Of a DNA stretch of 64,000 nt, positions 16,406 to 24,733 are shown one piece after another (positions within the stretch are counted from its first letter, which is position 1; every line of letters begins with the position of its first letter). This DNA is from Methanolinea sp. (GTDB lineage Archaea; Halobacteriota; Methanomicrobia; Methanomicrobiales; Methanospirillaceae). A program made the position numbers and the translations under genes. The stretch spans positions 1 through 64,000 of the forward strand of contig JADFDO010000005.1 in NCBI GenBank assembly GCA_018262855.1, written 5' to 3'. Under the pieces are notes generated by a model that saw only the letters and a list, made by a program, of their open reading frames with translations, was not told where the DNA came from and made no database searches.

Positions 16406-16532
16406 ATAATCGAATATGCATGGGATTTATTCCCCTCGAATCAGATCAAGTGGGATCTTCACACCGGTCATCAAGTCAATGAAGGAATAAGGGCAGCCGG
16501 TTCCCGGCGAAGGTGCGTAAAAAAGAGGGGGA

Positions 16533-16694
16533 CTACTTCCCGGCAAGTCTCCGGAGTGCATCCTCTGGGAGCATCTTTGCGATGGAGGTCTTTGTCGGGC
16601 AGCGCCCGGGCTTGACTCCGGCCGCCTTTGCAGCCTCCTTGAGGGCTTTGAGGTCAAGGTTCTTCACCAGTTCTTTGAGTTCTTCATCCTTCAT
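16533..16694 (-). CDS. Small conserved-looking protein, 53 residues, SAP-like
   Basis: A short gene between ribB and the RPA operon. It reads [19 protein letters not shown] and ends [10 protein letters not shown]; the middle, [20 protein letters not shown], resembles a SAP-type helix-turn-helix in which a lysine-rich loop contacts DNA. Charged, helical composition and third-position GC like the neighbours support coding. It points in the same direction as the RPA genes but is their downstream neighbour, starting 68 bases past the end of the rpa3-like gene. A nucleic-acid role is only a guess from the motif and the neighbourhood. Confidence 0.6.
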   Translation of the reverse strand: MKDEELKELVKNLDLKALKEAAKAAGVKPGRCPTKTSIAKMLPEDALRRLAGK

Positions 16695-16761
16695 ATGTGA
16701 TCAATTGAGAACTACCGGTTCACCATGGTGATAAAAGTTATTGATCCCGGGGAACCACAGT

Positions 16762-17349
16762 TCAGATCTTCATCTGGGAAAGAGCCTCATACACCACTTT
16801 CCTGAAGAGTGCAGGATCGATATTGTACTCCCGTTTTGCCCTCTCTCCATCGGGGGTCTGGCCTGACTGGTCTATCCTGTCGAGGGTGGCTTTTCCGGTA
16901 TCGAGCACCCACTGGTCCCGGATGTCCTTGTCGACCTGGGTGATCGACTCGCACCGTATGGATATGAGCGCTGCACCGTCGGGTGCCTGGTAGACGTTCG
17001 GTTTTCCCACGACTGCGACAAACGTGGGAGGCTCAAGCCTTGCGATCTGCTGCATGGCCTCCGGCTGGTAACTCCCGGCCATCACAAAGAAGGTACCGGT
17101 GGGATCCACAACCCTGGCACGGTAGAACATATTCTGCTCGCCCTGCCTTCTCTTCTCGGTGAGGGTTCCGGCAAGAAAGACCCTGTTGCACCGCTCACCC
17201 GTGGGAAGGAGGATGTAGGTCGGGCTCTTTTCATCCTGGCCTTCCTTGAAATGGATGCGGCTCTCCTTGAGCTCGACCGCAAAGACCCGCTTTGCGGGCT
17301 CTCTATAAAAGAACCCCTCCCTTTTTCCGCCAGCTGCCCCGCCGATCAT
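16762..17349 (-). CDS. RPA family protein, small subunit (Rpa3/COG3390-like)
   Basis: A 195-residue protein with one OB fold (CNRVFLAGTLTEKRRQGEQNMFYRARVVDPTGTFFVMAG) followed by a helical C-terminus (IDPALFRKVVYEALSQMKI). In Euryarchaeota such proteins are encoded next to the large RPA and form a heteromeric single-stranded-DNA-binding complex. It starts 4 bases inside the end of the large RPA gene, so the two are translationally coupled. The name Rpa3 follows haloarchaeal usage and is by resemblance. Confidence 0.85.
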   Translation of the reverse strand: MIGGAAGGKREGFFYREPAKRVFAVELKESRIHFKEGQDEKSPTYILLPTGERCNRVFLAGTLTEKRRQGEQNMFYRARVVDPTGTFFVMAGSYQPEAMQQIARLEPPTFVAVVGKPNVYQAPDGAALISIRCESITQVDKDIRDQWVLDTGKATLDRIDQSGQTPDGERAKREYNIDPALFRKVVYEALSQMKI

Positions 17350-18575
17350 AGCGATCCCCCTGCCCGGTTCAGGAGATCAGCAAGCTGCTCGGGCTGGTAA
17401 TGGAGGATCTCGCATCCCGAAACCAGCATCCTGTTCTCGATGACACGACCCTGGCAGGCGAGATAGCGACCGAGGAGGGCTTCACGAAACCGCATGAACA
17501 CCTCGTCCATCCCGAGAGGATTGTTCTCTGCGAGTTCACGGGCCTGGTCGAGGCTCATTCCCACGAGACGCTCAGTCTCGCCCCTCTGTACGAGGATCTC
17601 CCTCGTCTCTGTCCCGTTGTCAAGCCAGCCTTTGATCCGCAGATCGTACTGGTATTGAGACTGGATCTCATGCACCGGGCAGTAATTCTGCCGGGAGAGA
17701 ACCCTGTTGCAGCCGTTCACGGGGCAGCGCCTGATCAGCCCGGAACCGGGAGCCAGATGCACAAAAGCCCCCTCGAACGAGGAACTCCCTGTGTTGACCT
17801 GGATATCTCCCTCTTCAGGAACCGTCGTGGCAGAATTCAGGGTGAGCGAGAGTTTGCCGTTGAATTCATCCACCGTGCCATAAAAGATGGTATAGACACC
17901 GCCGGGACTCAGGCGTTCGCGCCCTTCCTCCTTCCACAGCACGAACCGGATGCCCCCGGTCTCATCGGCAATGAGACCCGACTGCAGGATCCTGTCGTGC
18001 GTTGCTTCCCACTCCTGGACGACCTTTCCGCGGATGCATGCCACTCCGGGGGAGAGGTCGTGTATGGGGGTAATTGCCGGTTTGAGTGCGGCCTCGTGCG
18101 GCACTTCGGTGACAGTAGTCCCGGAATGGACTTTCAAGGAGAGCATCCCTTTGTACTGGTCGACCACCGCCGATTCGAACCGGTACCATTTCCCGGACTC
18201 GAGTGCGGGAGCATTGGCCCTCGACCAGACTACGAACCGCATCGCCCCGGAATTGTCTGCGAGTATCCCTGCCTGGGCGATCGAGGGAGAGGGTGCAGAA
18301 GTAAGGGCGACAACCTTGCCCTCTACGGTCACCCATTCACCGTTCGTGACCTGGTTGAGGATTTTCTGATCTCCGGGGCCGCCGCTTCCCTGGAAACCCG
18401 TGATCGAGAACTCCCTTGCGAGCTCATTGAGCACAGTCCTCTCGGCCTCCGCAGCAGGGACCCCGAACTCGTTGACAAGCCGCTTTAACTTGGTCTCAAT
18501 GCCATTCTTGTCCGCCTGATGTCCGCGGGAGGTGATTTTCTGGGAGATTCTTTCTGCTGTTTCGGAAAAATCCAT
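17346..18575 (-). CDS. Replication protein A, large subunit with multiple OB folds and zinc finger
   Basis: This 409-residue single-stranded-DNA-binding protein has at least two tandem OB folds (WVTVEGKVVALTSAPSPSIA and VACIRGKVVQEWEATHDRI), each followed by the GxxRFVxW pattern (GAMRFVVWSRANAP; GGIRFVLWKEEGRE) that is characteristic of archaeal RPA. A zinc-binding segment (CPVNGCNRVLSRQNYCPVHE) precedes the last domain. The N-terminal helical region (AERISQKITSRGHQ) is also family-typical. It protects ssDNA in replication, repair and recombination. First gene of the RPA operon, with a promoter in the 128-base gap to the DUF1858 gene. Confidence 0.92.
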   Translation of the reverse strand: MDFSETAERISQKITSRGHQADKNGIETKLKRLVNEFGVPAAEAERTVLNELAREFSITGFQGSGGPGDQKILNQVTNGEWVTVEGKVVALTSAPSPSIAQAGILADNSGAMRFVVWSRANAPALESGKWYRFESAVVDQYKGMLSLKVHSGTTVTEVPHEAALKPAITPIHDLSPGVACIRGKVVQEWEATHDRILQSGLIADETGGIRFVLWKEEGRERLSPGGVYTIFYGTVDEFNGKLSLTLNSATTVPEEGDIQVNTGSSSFEGAFVHLAPGSGLIRRCPVNGCNRVLSRQNYCPVHEIQSQYQYDLRIKGWLDNGTETREILVQRGETERLVGMSLDQARELAENNPLGMDEVFMRFREALLGRYLACQGRVIENRMLVSGCEILHYQPEQLADLLNRAGGSL

Positions 18576-18703
18576 TCATACATCTCCAGCGGAGTACTCG
18601 GAAACCTGGAGTAATTAAATGATGCGGATGAGCTGTGAAACTATGGTGGGAGCGATTCCGGTTGTTGCAGGTTTATATGCAAAAACCAGTACATACTAAG
18701 TAT

Positions 18704-18895
18704 ATGGAACTCACTGCAGACAGCACAATTTACGATCTCCTGAAAGCAAAACCCGAATCTGCAGAGGTTTTGTTCAAGTTTGGCATGGGATGCGTGGGCT
18801 GCGCCATCGCCAGAGGTGAAACCATCAAGGAAGCAGCAATGGCCCACGGTATCCCGCTCGACGAGCTCGTCTCCGCGCTCGGAATCGCGGCATAG
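18704..18895 (+). CDS. DUF1858 domain protein
   Basis: A 63-residue DUF1858 protein: TADSTIYDLLKAKPESAEVLFKFGMGCVGCAIARGETIKEAAMAHGI, with the conserved CVGC pair. Stand-alone DUF1858 proteins occur widely in anaerobes, often linked to hybrid-cluster or disulfide metabolism, but no reaction is proven. The ATG at 18704 is 28 bases after TTTATATG (18672-18679), a good leaderless promoter; the longer frame from 18635 would begin upstream of that TATA and is unlikely. Confidence 0.85.
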   Translation: MELTADSTIYDLLKAKPESAEVLFKFGMGCVGCAIARGETIKEAAMAHGIPLDELVSALGIAA

Positions 18896-18903
18896 TAAGG
18901 TGG

Positions 18904-19782
18904 CTAGCCCGTACTCTTTTTTCGCTTCAGTTCGGTGAGCGAAGCTTCCGGGTGTGCCAGGAGGTAATCCGCGATAACCGGCTCGTGGAGAAGCGTACAC
19001 CCGCTGCAGTTCCACACAGGACCGTTTTTCGAGGAGCTTTTTGCCCACTCCCCGAGGCTTTCATCCCCGCACGGGTAAAACGGGCAGTAACAGAACTCGC
19101 ACCGCTGCCCGGGGAAGTGGCAGGGATAATAGGGGCACTCTTCCGGGATCCACTCGACCCAGTGTTCACCCTGGTACCGGCTGAAGATAAAGAACGATGG
19201 CCGATCCCTCGTTCCCTTCTCTTCAACCCTTGCAAGGGCTTCCCGTACCCCGAAGAGGACCGCGTGTCGGATCTTTTCACCGATCGCGGTGGAGATCCCC
19301 GCATCTCTATGCACGACCTCTCCTTCTGAGGCGACAATCACCCCATCAGCAGGGTCACCAGAAAGAGGCCTTCCCAGAGCCTGCATCGCCTCCATCCTGG
19401 CTGCAGTCGCGGTCATGATGGATTCAAGGAGTGCGGAATCGGACATGCCCTCCCGGCTGTGCACTACCATGGTGACAGGACCGGAAGATCCCCGGTCGCG
19501 ACCCGGTGCCCCCGCGCTTATGAAAAGAGTGAGAAAATCGTGCTGGAGTATGCAGAGACTGGTGATCGGATGCCCTGACACTAGGCCAAAAAAATCCGGA
19601 GGAAGACCCTCCCGGTGGAGAACCCGGTCGAATACACGGGACGGATCCTGTACATTACCATTTTCTGCAGGATGATGAATAAGGATAGTTGGGACCTTTC
19701 CCAGGCCCCCGGGGATGCCTGTGCAGGCAGCACGGAACTCCCCGCGAAGAATGAGCGTCTGGCCGCGGCGGTAATACCTCAT
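18904..19782 (-). CDS. cbiZ: CbiZ adenosylcobinamide amidohydrolase fused to a cysteine-rich domain
   Basis: The N-terminal 190 residues match CbiZ: MRYYRRGQTLILRGEFRAA, LFISAGAPGRD, MVVHSREGMSDSALLESIM and GVIVASEGEVVHRDAGISTAIGEKI. CbiZ removes the aminopropanol side of cobinamide or pseudocobamides to give cobyric acid, which allows salvage and remodelling of corrinoids. The C-terminal 70 residues form a cysteine-rich small domain (CPYYPCHFPGQRCEFCYCPF, then NCSGC) found fused to CbiZ in several archaea, presumably metal binding. Methanogens need corrinoid for the Mtr complex. Downstream of thiC on the same strand after a 200-base gap. Confidence 0.85.
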   Translation of the reverse strand: MRYYRRGQTLILRGEFRAACTGIPGGLGKVPTILIHHPAENGNVQDPSRVFDRVLHREGLPPDFFGLVSGHPITSLCILQHDFLTLFISAGAPGRDRGSSGPVTMVVHSREGMSDSALLESIMTATAARMEAMQALGRPLSGDPADGVIVASEGEVVHRDAGISTAIGEKIRHAVLFGVREALARVEEKGTRDRPSFFIFSRYQGEHWVEWIPEECPYYPCHFPGQRCEFCYCPFYPCGDESLGEWAKSSSKNGPVWNCSGCTLLHEPVIADYLLAHPEASLTELKRKKSTG

Positions 19783-19981
19783 GCCTGGAGGAGACCGGAA
19801 GCAGGATCGTGCGGCTCACCCTTGGAGAAAAGGGGGGCTCTCTGTAATGTCAGTACGTCAAATAAAGAGAACATAGCGATTCTTCCCATCAGGTTGCATG
19901 GTATTCAATCCTTTCCTGAAATATCTTTGCGATGGGGTGGTACGTGCGTCATGGGAATGAGACAGCTGGTCATTCTGCGCC

Positions 19982-21220
19982 TCAAGCCCCGGGTCCCTTC
20001 AGGTAGCGCCCCATCAGTCGCAGGGCACAGAAATCTCCGCACATGGTGCATATATCCCCGTCTCCTCCACGTTCCCGGGCCATATCCGGATCCAGAGCCA
20101 GAGCCAGTTGTCCTTTCCTGTCCATGTGTGCCCTCCTGCAGGCCATCACCCGGTCAGGTTGGTCCATGCCTAACCTTGCCAGGTCTCCGATATGTGCAGC
20201 GATTCTCCACGTGATAAGCCCTTCCCTGACCTGATCGGGGGTGGGGAGTCCTAGGTGCTCGGCAGGGGTGATGCAGCAGAGGTAATCAGCCCCTGCAGCC
20301 CCTGCAGCACTGGCGCCGACGCATCCCGCGATGTGATCGAATCCAAGGGCTATGTCCGTAGGCAGGGGCCCGGCAACAAAGAGGGGAAAGCGGGAGGAGT
20401 CCTTGTAATGCTGGATACAGGGTGCAATCCTGTCATACCGGATGTGCCCGCCCGCACCCTCGATGATGACCTGGACTCCGGCCCTGTGTGCCTGCTCTGC
20501 AAGCTCGATGTTGGTCCGCAACTCCTCCCTCTGGGCAGCATCCCACGCATCCTCTATGCAACCGCTCCGTGCCGCATTTCCGAGGGAAAGCACCACATCG
20601 TGCTTTTTCATAACATCGAGTATTTCAGGGAAATATTCGAGGAATGGGTTCTGGCAGTCATTGTGTAGCATGAATGCTGCAGTGATAGACCCTCCTTTGG
20701 AGACAATGCCCATGGTCCTTTTTTTCTGCCTGCAGAGTTCCAGGATACCGGGGGTGATGCCATGAACCACCATGGAACTCACCCCTTCAAGGGCCTGTTC
20801 CCGTATCGTTGCGATGATGTCCCTCGCAGTCATGGCCTCGATCCCCGTCTCGGCCGCGGTCTGGTAGATGGGGACAGTAGTGATCGGAATTGAAGTATGT
20901 TCAAAAATAAGGCGCCGGATCTCCCCCACGCGATCACCCATCGAGAGATCCGAGATGGTGTCTGCGCCTGACCGCTCGGCCACGATCGCTTTTTCCACCT
21001 CGTCCCGTGGGAATGAACGGACATTCGAGGTGCCGATATTCACATTCACCTTGATCCGCAAGCCCTTCCCGATGCCAATGCAGCGGTCTTCCCTGCACAT
21101 AATGACCGCACTCCCGTCGTTGATGTCCCGTAAGAGCTTTATCGGATCGATATGCTCGGCATCGGCCACAGTCTGGACGAGGTCCGGTACCCGACTATGA
21201 TCGGATAGGCGATATCGCAT
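19982..21220 (-). CDS. thiC: ThiC-family radical SAM pyrimidine/benzimidazole synthase
   Basis: A 412-residue member of the ThiC family, with NVNIGTSNVRSFPRDEVEKA, GADTISDLSMGD, the GxxEx substrate region, and the C-terminal C-x2-C-x4-C cluster motif CTMCGDFCALR that binds the radical-SAM iron-sulfur cluster. Classical ThiC converts AIR to HMP phosphate for thiamine. The paralog BzaF uses the same substrate to make 5-hydroxybenzimidazole, the lower ligand of methanogen corrinoids. The cbiZ gene beside it makes the second option worth testing; sequence reading alone does not decide. No TPP riboswitch is visible upstream. Confidence 0.88.
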   Translation of the reverse strand: MRYRLSDHSRVPDLVQTVADAEHIDPIKLLRDINDGSAVIMCREDRCIGIGKGLRIKVNVNIGTSNVRSFPRDEVEKAIVAERSGADTISDLSMGDRVGEIRRLIFEHTSIPITTVPIYQTAAETGIEAMTARDIIATIREQALEGVSSMVVHGITPGILELCRQKKRTMGIVSKGGSITAAFMLHNDCQNPFLEYFPEILDVMKKHDVVLSLGNAARSGCIEDAWDAAQREELRTNIELAEQAHRAGVQVIIEGAGGHIRYDRIAPCIQHYKDSSRFPLFVAGPLPTDIALGFDHIAGCVGASAAGAAGADYLCCITPAEHLGLPTPDQVREGLITWRIAAHIGDLARLGMDQPDRVMACRRAHMDRKGQLALALDPDMARERGGDGDICTMCGDFCALRLMGRYLKGPGA

Positions 21221-21360
21221 CAGTTGATCCCTCTGATACTCATCTGCCAGCTTTCAATGCGGGATGATAAGATAGTATATGCGATTTGTCACAGGGAAAA
21301 GAAAGGAACCTGGCTGTTGAGAAAAGGAGATCCTCCTGGAAGGGAGATGGGCATGATACC

Positions 21361-21747
21361 TCATGCGACTGTGTAGCGGACCCGGTCCTTCAGCTCCTGC
21401 TGCTTCCCGGCATTCCAGCCTGAGACTTCCTGGAGATACCCGGTCACCCTGCTGATCTGGACCACGTCATGGCTCCCGCATTCGGGACATACCGGTGCCC
21501 CACAGAGAGGGCAGTACTCGATTGTGGAAAGGATTTCGTGAGAACAGTGACAATGGTCAAGGGGACACATGATCTGGAGATGCGTATCGCCGCACTTCGG
21601 GCAGGGATTCTCGTCCACGATCAGGTGGCAGGTATGGCATTTGTATTTCCTCTCAGAAACAGGGATATCCTCGAGGCGGCGCACCGATCTGGCCATGTTA
21701 AGCTGTTCTTCACTCCAATGCATACAATACCATCGATATTTTCCCAT
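21361..21747 (-). CDS. Stand-alone NrdD-type C-terminal zinc/glycyl radical domain protein
   Basis: A 128-residue protein packed with CxxC pairs: CHTC (37-40), CPKC (49-52), CPLDHCHC (61-68), CPLC (79-82) and CPEC (87-90). The last part, CPECGSHDVVQISRVTGYLQ followed by a GWNAGKQQELKDRVRY tail, reads like the extreme C-terminus of anaerobic ribonucleotide reductase, where zinc ribbon and glycyl radical loop (R-V-T-G-Y, candidate Gly103) lie together. No NrdD catalytic barrel is adjacent. It may be a spare-part domain, a split NrdD subunit, or a zinc protein that kept only the loop. Start MGKYRWYCMHW is the only ATG near the frame's beginning. Confidence 0.7.
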   Translation of the reverse strand: MGKYRWYCMHWSEEQLNMARSVRRLEDIPVSERKYKCHTCHLIVDENPCPKCGDTHLQIMCPLDHCHCSHEILSTIEYCPLCGAPVCPECGSHDVVQISRVTGYLQEVSGWNAGKQQELKDRVRYTVA

Positions 21748-21830
21748 TTAAACCTTTAGATTAAGTCTGTTTCGCCTCAGCCGACTCATAGGGGTCATCA
21801 TGGGGAGGACCCTCAGGTCAAATTTACTCA

Positions 21831-22466
21831 TCATCGGCGAACATGGGCCAGGGAGAGTGCCTCAGTGCCGGGATTTTCCGCCTCGTATATCTGTCTTCCT
21901 ACAATTATCGCGTCAACCAGGGATGCGATTGAGTCTGCGTTCCCGCCCTGGGCACCAACTCCCGGGGACCAGATCAGCCGGGAACCGATGAGATCCCTGA
22001 GGACCCTTACCCTGTCAGGCCTCGTTGCGGGTGCGATGATCCCATCAGCATTGCAGGAGACTGCCAGTCTGGCGATCCGTTCAGCGACCCCGTGCCCGAA
22101 GAACTCGACTGCCCCAGGATGGCTCATCTCGGCGACCACCATGCATGTCCCACCCATCGAGTGTGCGGTCTCCACGCAGGCGTTGATCGCATCTTCGCCC
22201 GTGAACCCCTGGCATATCAGGGTCTGGAAGCCCGAAGAGAAGACCTGCTCTGCGATGAGGCGGTTGGTGTTGGGGATGTCTGCAACCTTGAAGTCAGCGA
22301 TAAGGGGGAGGCCAAGATCTTCCAGGCGGGACGCGATCGAGAGTCCTGCTGACAGAACGAGGGGATACCCGATCTTGATCCTGTCGATGTGGGGAGCGCA
22401 TTCACCTGCAACCTGAAGTGCATGGTCCTGGTCCATCACGTCAAGGGCGAGTATGAGTTCTGTCAT
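21831..22466 (-). CDS. pyrF: Orotidine 5'-phosphate decarboxylase
   Basis: PyrF makes UMP by decarboxylating OMP. The 211-residue archaeal-type protein has LILALDVMDQDHA at the N-terminus, the catalytic D-x-K-x2-D array in DFKVADIPNTN near residue 60, and the phosphate loop SPGVGAQGGNADS with VGRQIYEAENPG at the C-terminus. The ATG at 22466 overlaps the end of the deoxyhypusine synthase gene by 4 bases; the longer frame to 22568 lies entirely inside that gene and is not used. Confidence 0.95.
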   Translation of the reverse strand: MTELILALDVMDQDHALQVAGECAPHIDRIKIGYPLVLSAGLSIASRLEDLGLPLIADFKVADIPNTNRLIAEQVFSSGFQTLICQGFTGEDAINACVETAHSMGGTCMVVAEMSHPGAVEFFGHGVAERIARLAVSCNADGIIAPATRPDRVRVLRDLIGSRLIWSPGVGAQGGNADSIASLVDAIIVGRQIYEAENPGTEALSLAHVRR

Positions 22467-23392
22467 TTCACCAACCGCTCCATGACTGCTGCAACAAGCA
22501 TCGGGAAGGTGATCGTGGCATCCCCGTACACCGTCACGGCGCTTGCGGATTCGTTGAGCTTGCCCCACGAGCGGGCTTCATCGAGCGTTGCACCCGAGAG
22601 CCCCCCGAGGTCCGGGCGGTCCCCTGTCAGCTGGACCGCATAGTCAAATCCCCGAGGTGTCATCAGCATGCTCTGGAGGATGAAGTTCTTCGGCACTCCG
22701 CCTCCGATGAGGAGGGCACCTGCCCGTTCAGCCTCGAAACAGGTCGAGAGGAGGGGATTCATATCCTGGAACGCATCGACATTGATCCGGTGCGTCTGGG
22801 AGAAGAGCCAGAACTGGAGCCCAATCATGGAATCAGCAAGTGCCGGGCAGTAGACCGGAACATCCTTTCGTGCGGCCGTGGCGAGGATCCCCGACGGCAG
22901 GGCGCGCCCAAGTGTTCCGAGCAGCTCCCGTATGGTCATTGGTGTTCCGGCGGGAAGGCCGGCATACGCCTCCTGCATGAACTCTTCGAACCGGATGAAG
23001 GCCTCGTTCGGGAGGAACACATCATAAATCCTGTTGATCTCCTCTTCACGGAGTTCCACATCAGAGCAGCAGGCAGATCCATGGTAATGCCTGCAGCCGA
23101 GCGCCTCGATAATATCGTGGGTGAGGTTCGCACCTGTGGAGACAAGCACATCGACATGGCCGCCTTCGATAAGATCACTTACGATCCTGCCCATCCCGGC
23201 TGGAACCATCGCCCCGGCAAGACCCATGAACTTCACCGCACGGTCATCGCGGAGCATGGCCTCGTAGATATCTGCAGCCCTCGCAAGCGCACCCCCGTTA
23301 TACGCTCCTGCCCTTGATAACGCGCTGACAAGCTCGCCCACGGTCATTCCGGGGCGAAGTGAAACCTGTTCAACCGGCTCCCCGCATTGCAT
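22463..23392 (-). CDS. dys: Deoxyhypusine synthase
   Basis: Deoxyhypusine synthase transfers aminobutyl from spermidine (or acts with agmatine in archaea) to a lysine of aIF5A. The 309-residue protein has RPGMTVGELVSALSRAGAYNG, the NAD-binding segments MGLAGAMVPAGMGRIV and VLVSTGANLTHDI, DSMIGLQFWLFSQ, and the catalytic lysine in LIGGGVPKNFILQS. The start at 23392 (MQCGEPVEQVSL) avoids overlap with tiaS; a frame open to 23533 would run inside that gene. Coupled to pyrF by a 4-base overlap. Confidence 0.92.
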   Translation of the reverse strand: MQCGEPVEQVSLRPGMTVGELVSALSRAGAYNGGALARAADIYEAMLRDDRAVKFMGLAGAMVPAGMGRIVSDLIEGGHVDVLVSTGANLTHDIIEALGCRHYHGSACCSDVELREEEINRIYDVFLPNEAFIRFEEFMQEAYAGLPAGTPMTIRELLGTLGRALPSGILATAARKDVPVYCPALADSMIGLQFWLFSQTHRINVDAFQDMNPLLSTCFEAERAGALLIGGGVPKNFILQSMLMTPRGFDYAVQLTGDRPDLGGLSGATLDEARSWGKLNESASAVTVYGDATITFPMLVAAVMERLVK

Positions 23393-23430
23393 ACAGGTAC
23401 CTATGGTGACGGAACCGAAATAGTCCTTCG

Positions 23431-24684
23431 TCAGGTCCCTTGAGGTGGCACCTCTTCTAAGAGGTCCTCCCTGAACCCCCGGCAGAGGGGCATCGCAAGG
23501 TGGCGGCGGGCCGATGGGGGAACTTCGAACCACCCGGGAATGATATCCCTCTTACTCCTGCAAGTCTCCGGGTTCCCTGCCCGCCCTCCGCACCGCCGGC
23601 ACTTGTACCCTTTGCCGGTTCCTGCACTGGTCATCCTCTTCCCGCAGCGTTCGCATACAGGAGGCCTGGAGAGAATGGCCTCAGGGGCAGAGATCACCTG
23701 TATCTTTTCCAGGTTGATACTGCCTCTCCGGGAGCTCCCGGCAACCCTGATGCGGTCTCCCGGGACCAGTGCTCTTACCACATCCCTGAACCCTTTCGTG
23801 GGCTCGTAGGCCAGGCAGGTCACCGGCTGTCCCATGTGGCTGATGGGCAGGATGACATGGCCGCCTTTCATGGTCACCGGGAGCGATTCGACGGTCCCGG
23901 CAAGAAGATACGAGCACCCATCTATGAGTTCGGGAGAACGCGCAGCGAGCAGGTGCGCATCAGTCCCCTGGTTGGTGATCCAAACCTGCTCGAAGCCAGG
24001 TTTCTCAGACAGAACCTCTTCCCGTGCGAGAGTAACCCACCCGGGACGTTCCCCCCGCATGCCGAAGAGTACGGGATCCGGGGTATGGGGGACACACACG
24101 ACCAGGTTGTTCTCGCGGTCGACGGTATCCCAGGTGTGCGGAAAGGTATGTGCGTCGGCAGTAAAGAGACTCTTCCTGTCGACAGACCGGGGTGTCCCCC
24201 ATAGGCTGCGGTCGCGGTACACGAGCACTTCGAAGGTGGAATCATTAAACCGCGATCCCGCTGCAGCAGTTGCGCCGATGAGACCCCGTTTCAATTTATA
24301 GCCCTTGTAGCGCGCACCGGCGTCGGCGAGGATTGCTATTGCCTCGTCAAGCGTGCAGAACCCCTGAACTGCTTTCTGGTAGAACGTCTCCGGGAGCATG
24401 TTTTCCGAAACGACCACCCCCGGATGGGTGTTCTCATGGGCGAGGTCTGCATATTCCTCCACGGCAGTGCAGGCCAGCCTGAATGCCTCGCGGGGAGATC
24501 CATCCGCGTCCAGGCATACTGCAGCATTCCCCCGGGTCTTCCACGGCACATTCGGATTCAGCCGCACCAGCCTGGCTTCCCGGACTGCAATTCCTGCCCG
24601 GTTCAACTTCCTGATAAGCAATGCTCCGAGGTAGGTCGTGCACATCCCGCGTGGAGAGTCGGTATCATCGATGCCGATGCGCAT
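23431..24684 (-). CDS. tiaS: tRNA(Ile2) 2-agmatinylcytidine synthetase
   Basis: TiaS attaches agmatine to C34 of tRNA-Ile2 so that AUA is read as isoleucine; the enzyme is specific to archaea. The 417-residue protein shows the N-terminal kinase-like domain with MRIGIDDTDSPRGMCTTYLG and HENTHPGVVV, the RGLIGATAA loop, an OB-type domain (VRALVPGDRIRVAGSSRRGS) and a C-terminal zinc ribbon (CERCGKRMTSAGTGKGYKCR). Head of the tiaS-dys-pyrF minus-strand group and divergent from the HTH regulator across 49 bases. Its use of agmatine parallels the archaeal hypusine pathway next door. Confidence 0.95.
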   Translation of the reverse strand: MRIGIDDTDSPRGMCTTYLGALLIRKLNRAGIAVREARLVRLNPNVPWKTRGNAAVCLDADGSPREAFRLACTAVEEYADLAHENTHPGVVVSENMLPETFYQKAVQGFCTLDEAIAILADAGARYKGYKLKRGLIGATAAAGSRFNDSTFEVLVYRDRSLWGTPRSVDRKSLFTADAHTFPHTWDTVDRENNLVVCVPHTPDPVLFGMRGERPGWVTLAREEVLSEKPGFEQVWITNQGTDAHLLAARSPELIDGCSYLLAGTVESLPVTMKGGHVILPISHMGQPVTCLAYEPTKGFRDVVRALVPGDRIRVAGSSRRGSINLEKIQVISAPEAILSRPPVCERCGKRMTSAGTGKGYKCRRCGGRAGNPETCRSKRDIIPGWFEVPPSARRHLAMPLCRGFREDLLEEVPPQGT

Positions 24685-24733
24685 GGGTACCCCATTATTT
24701 ATACCTGGTCAGGGTAAATCCATTCGTAGTGGA

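Noticed and set aside
17400-18488. 362-codon open frame on plus strand
   Set aside because: Antisense to the RPA large subunit; no motif and the RPA signatures are clear on the minus strand.
19783-19981. Cobalamin riboswitch or a small gene between thiC and cbiZ
   Set aside because: No B12-box-like segment and no open frame with a ribosome site; the 199 bases show nothing I can support.
21221-21360. TPP riboswitch upstream of thiC
   Set aside because: The CTGAGA and downstream consensus segments of the TPP aptamer are not found in the minus-strand leader.
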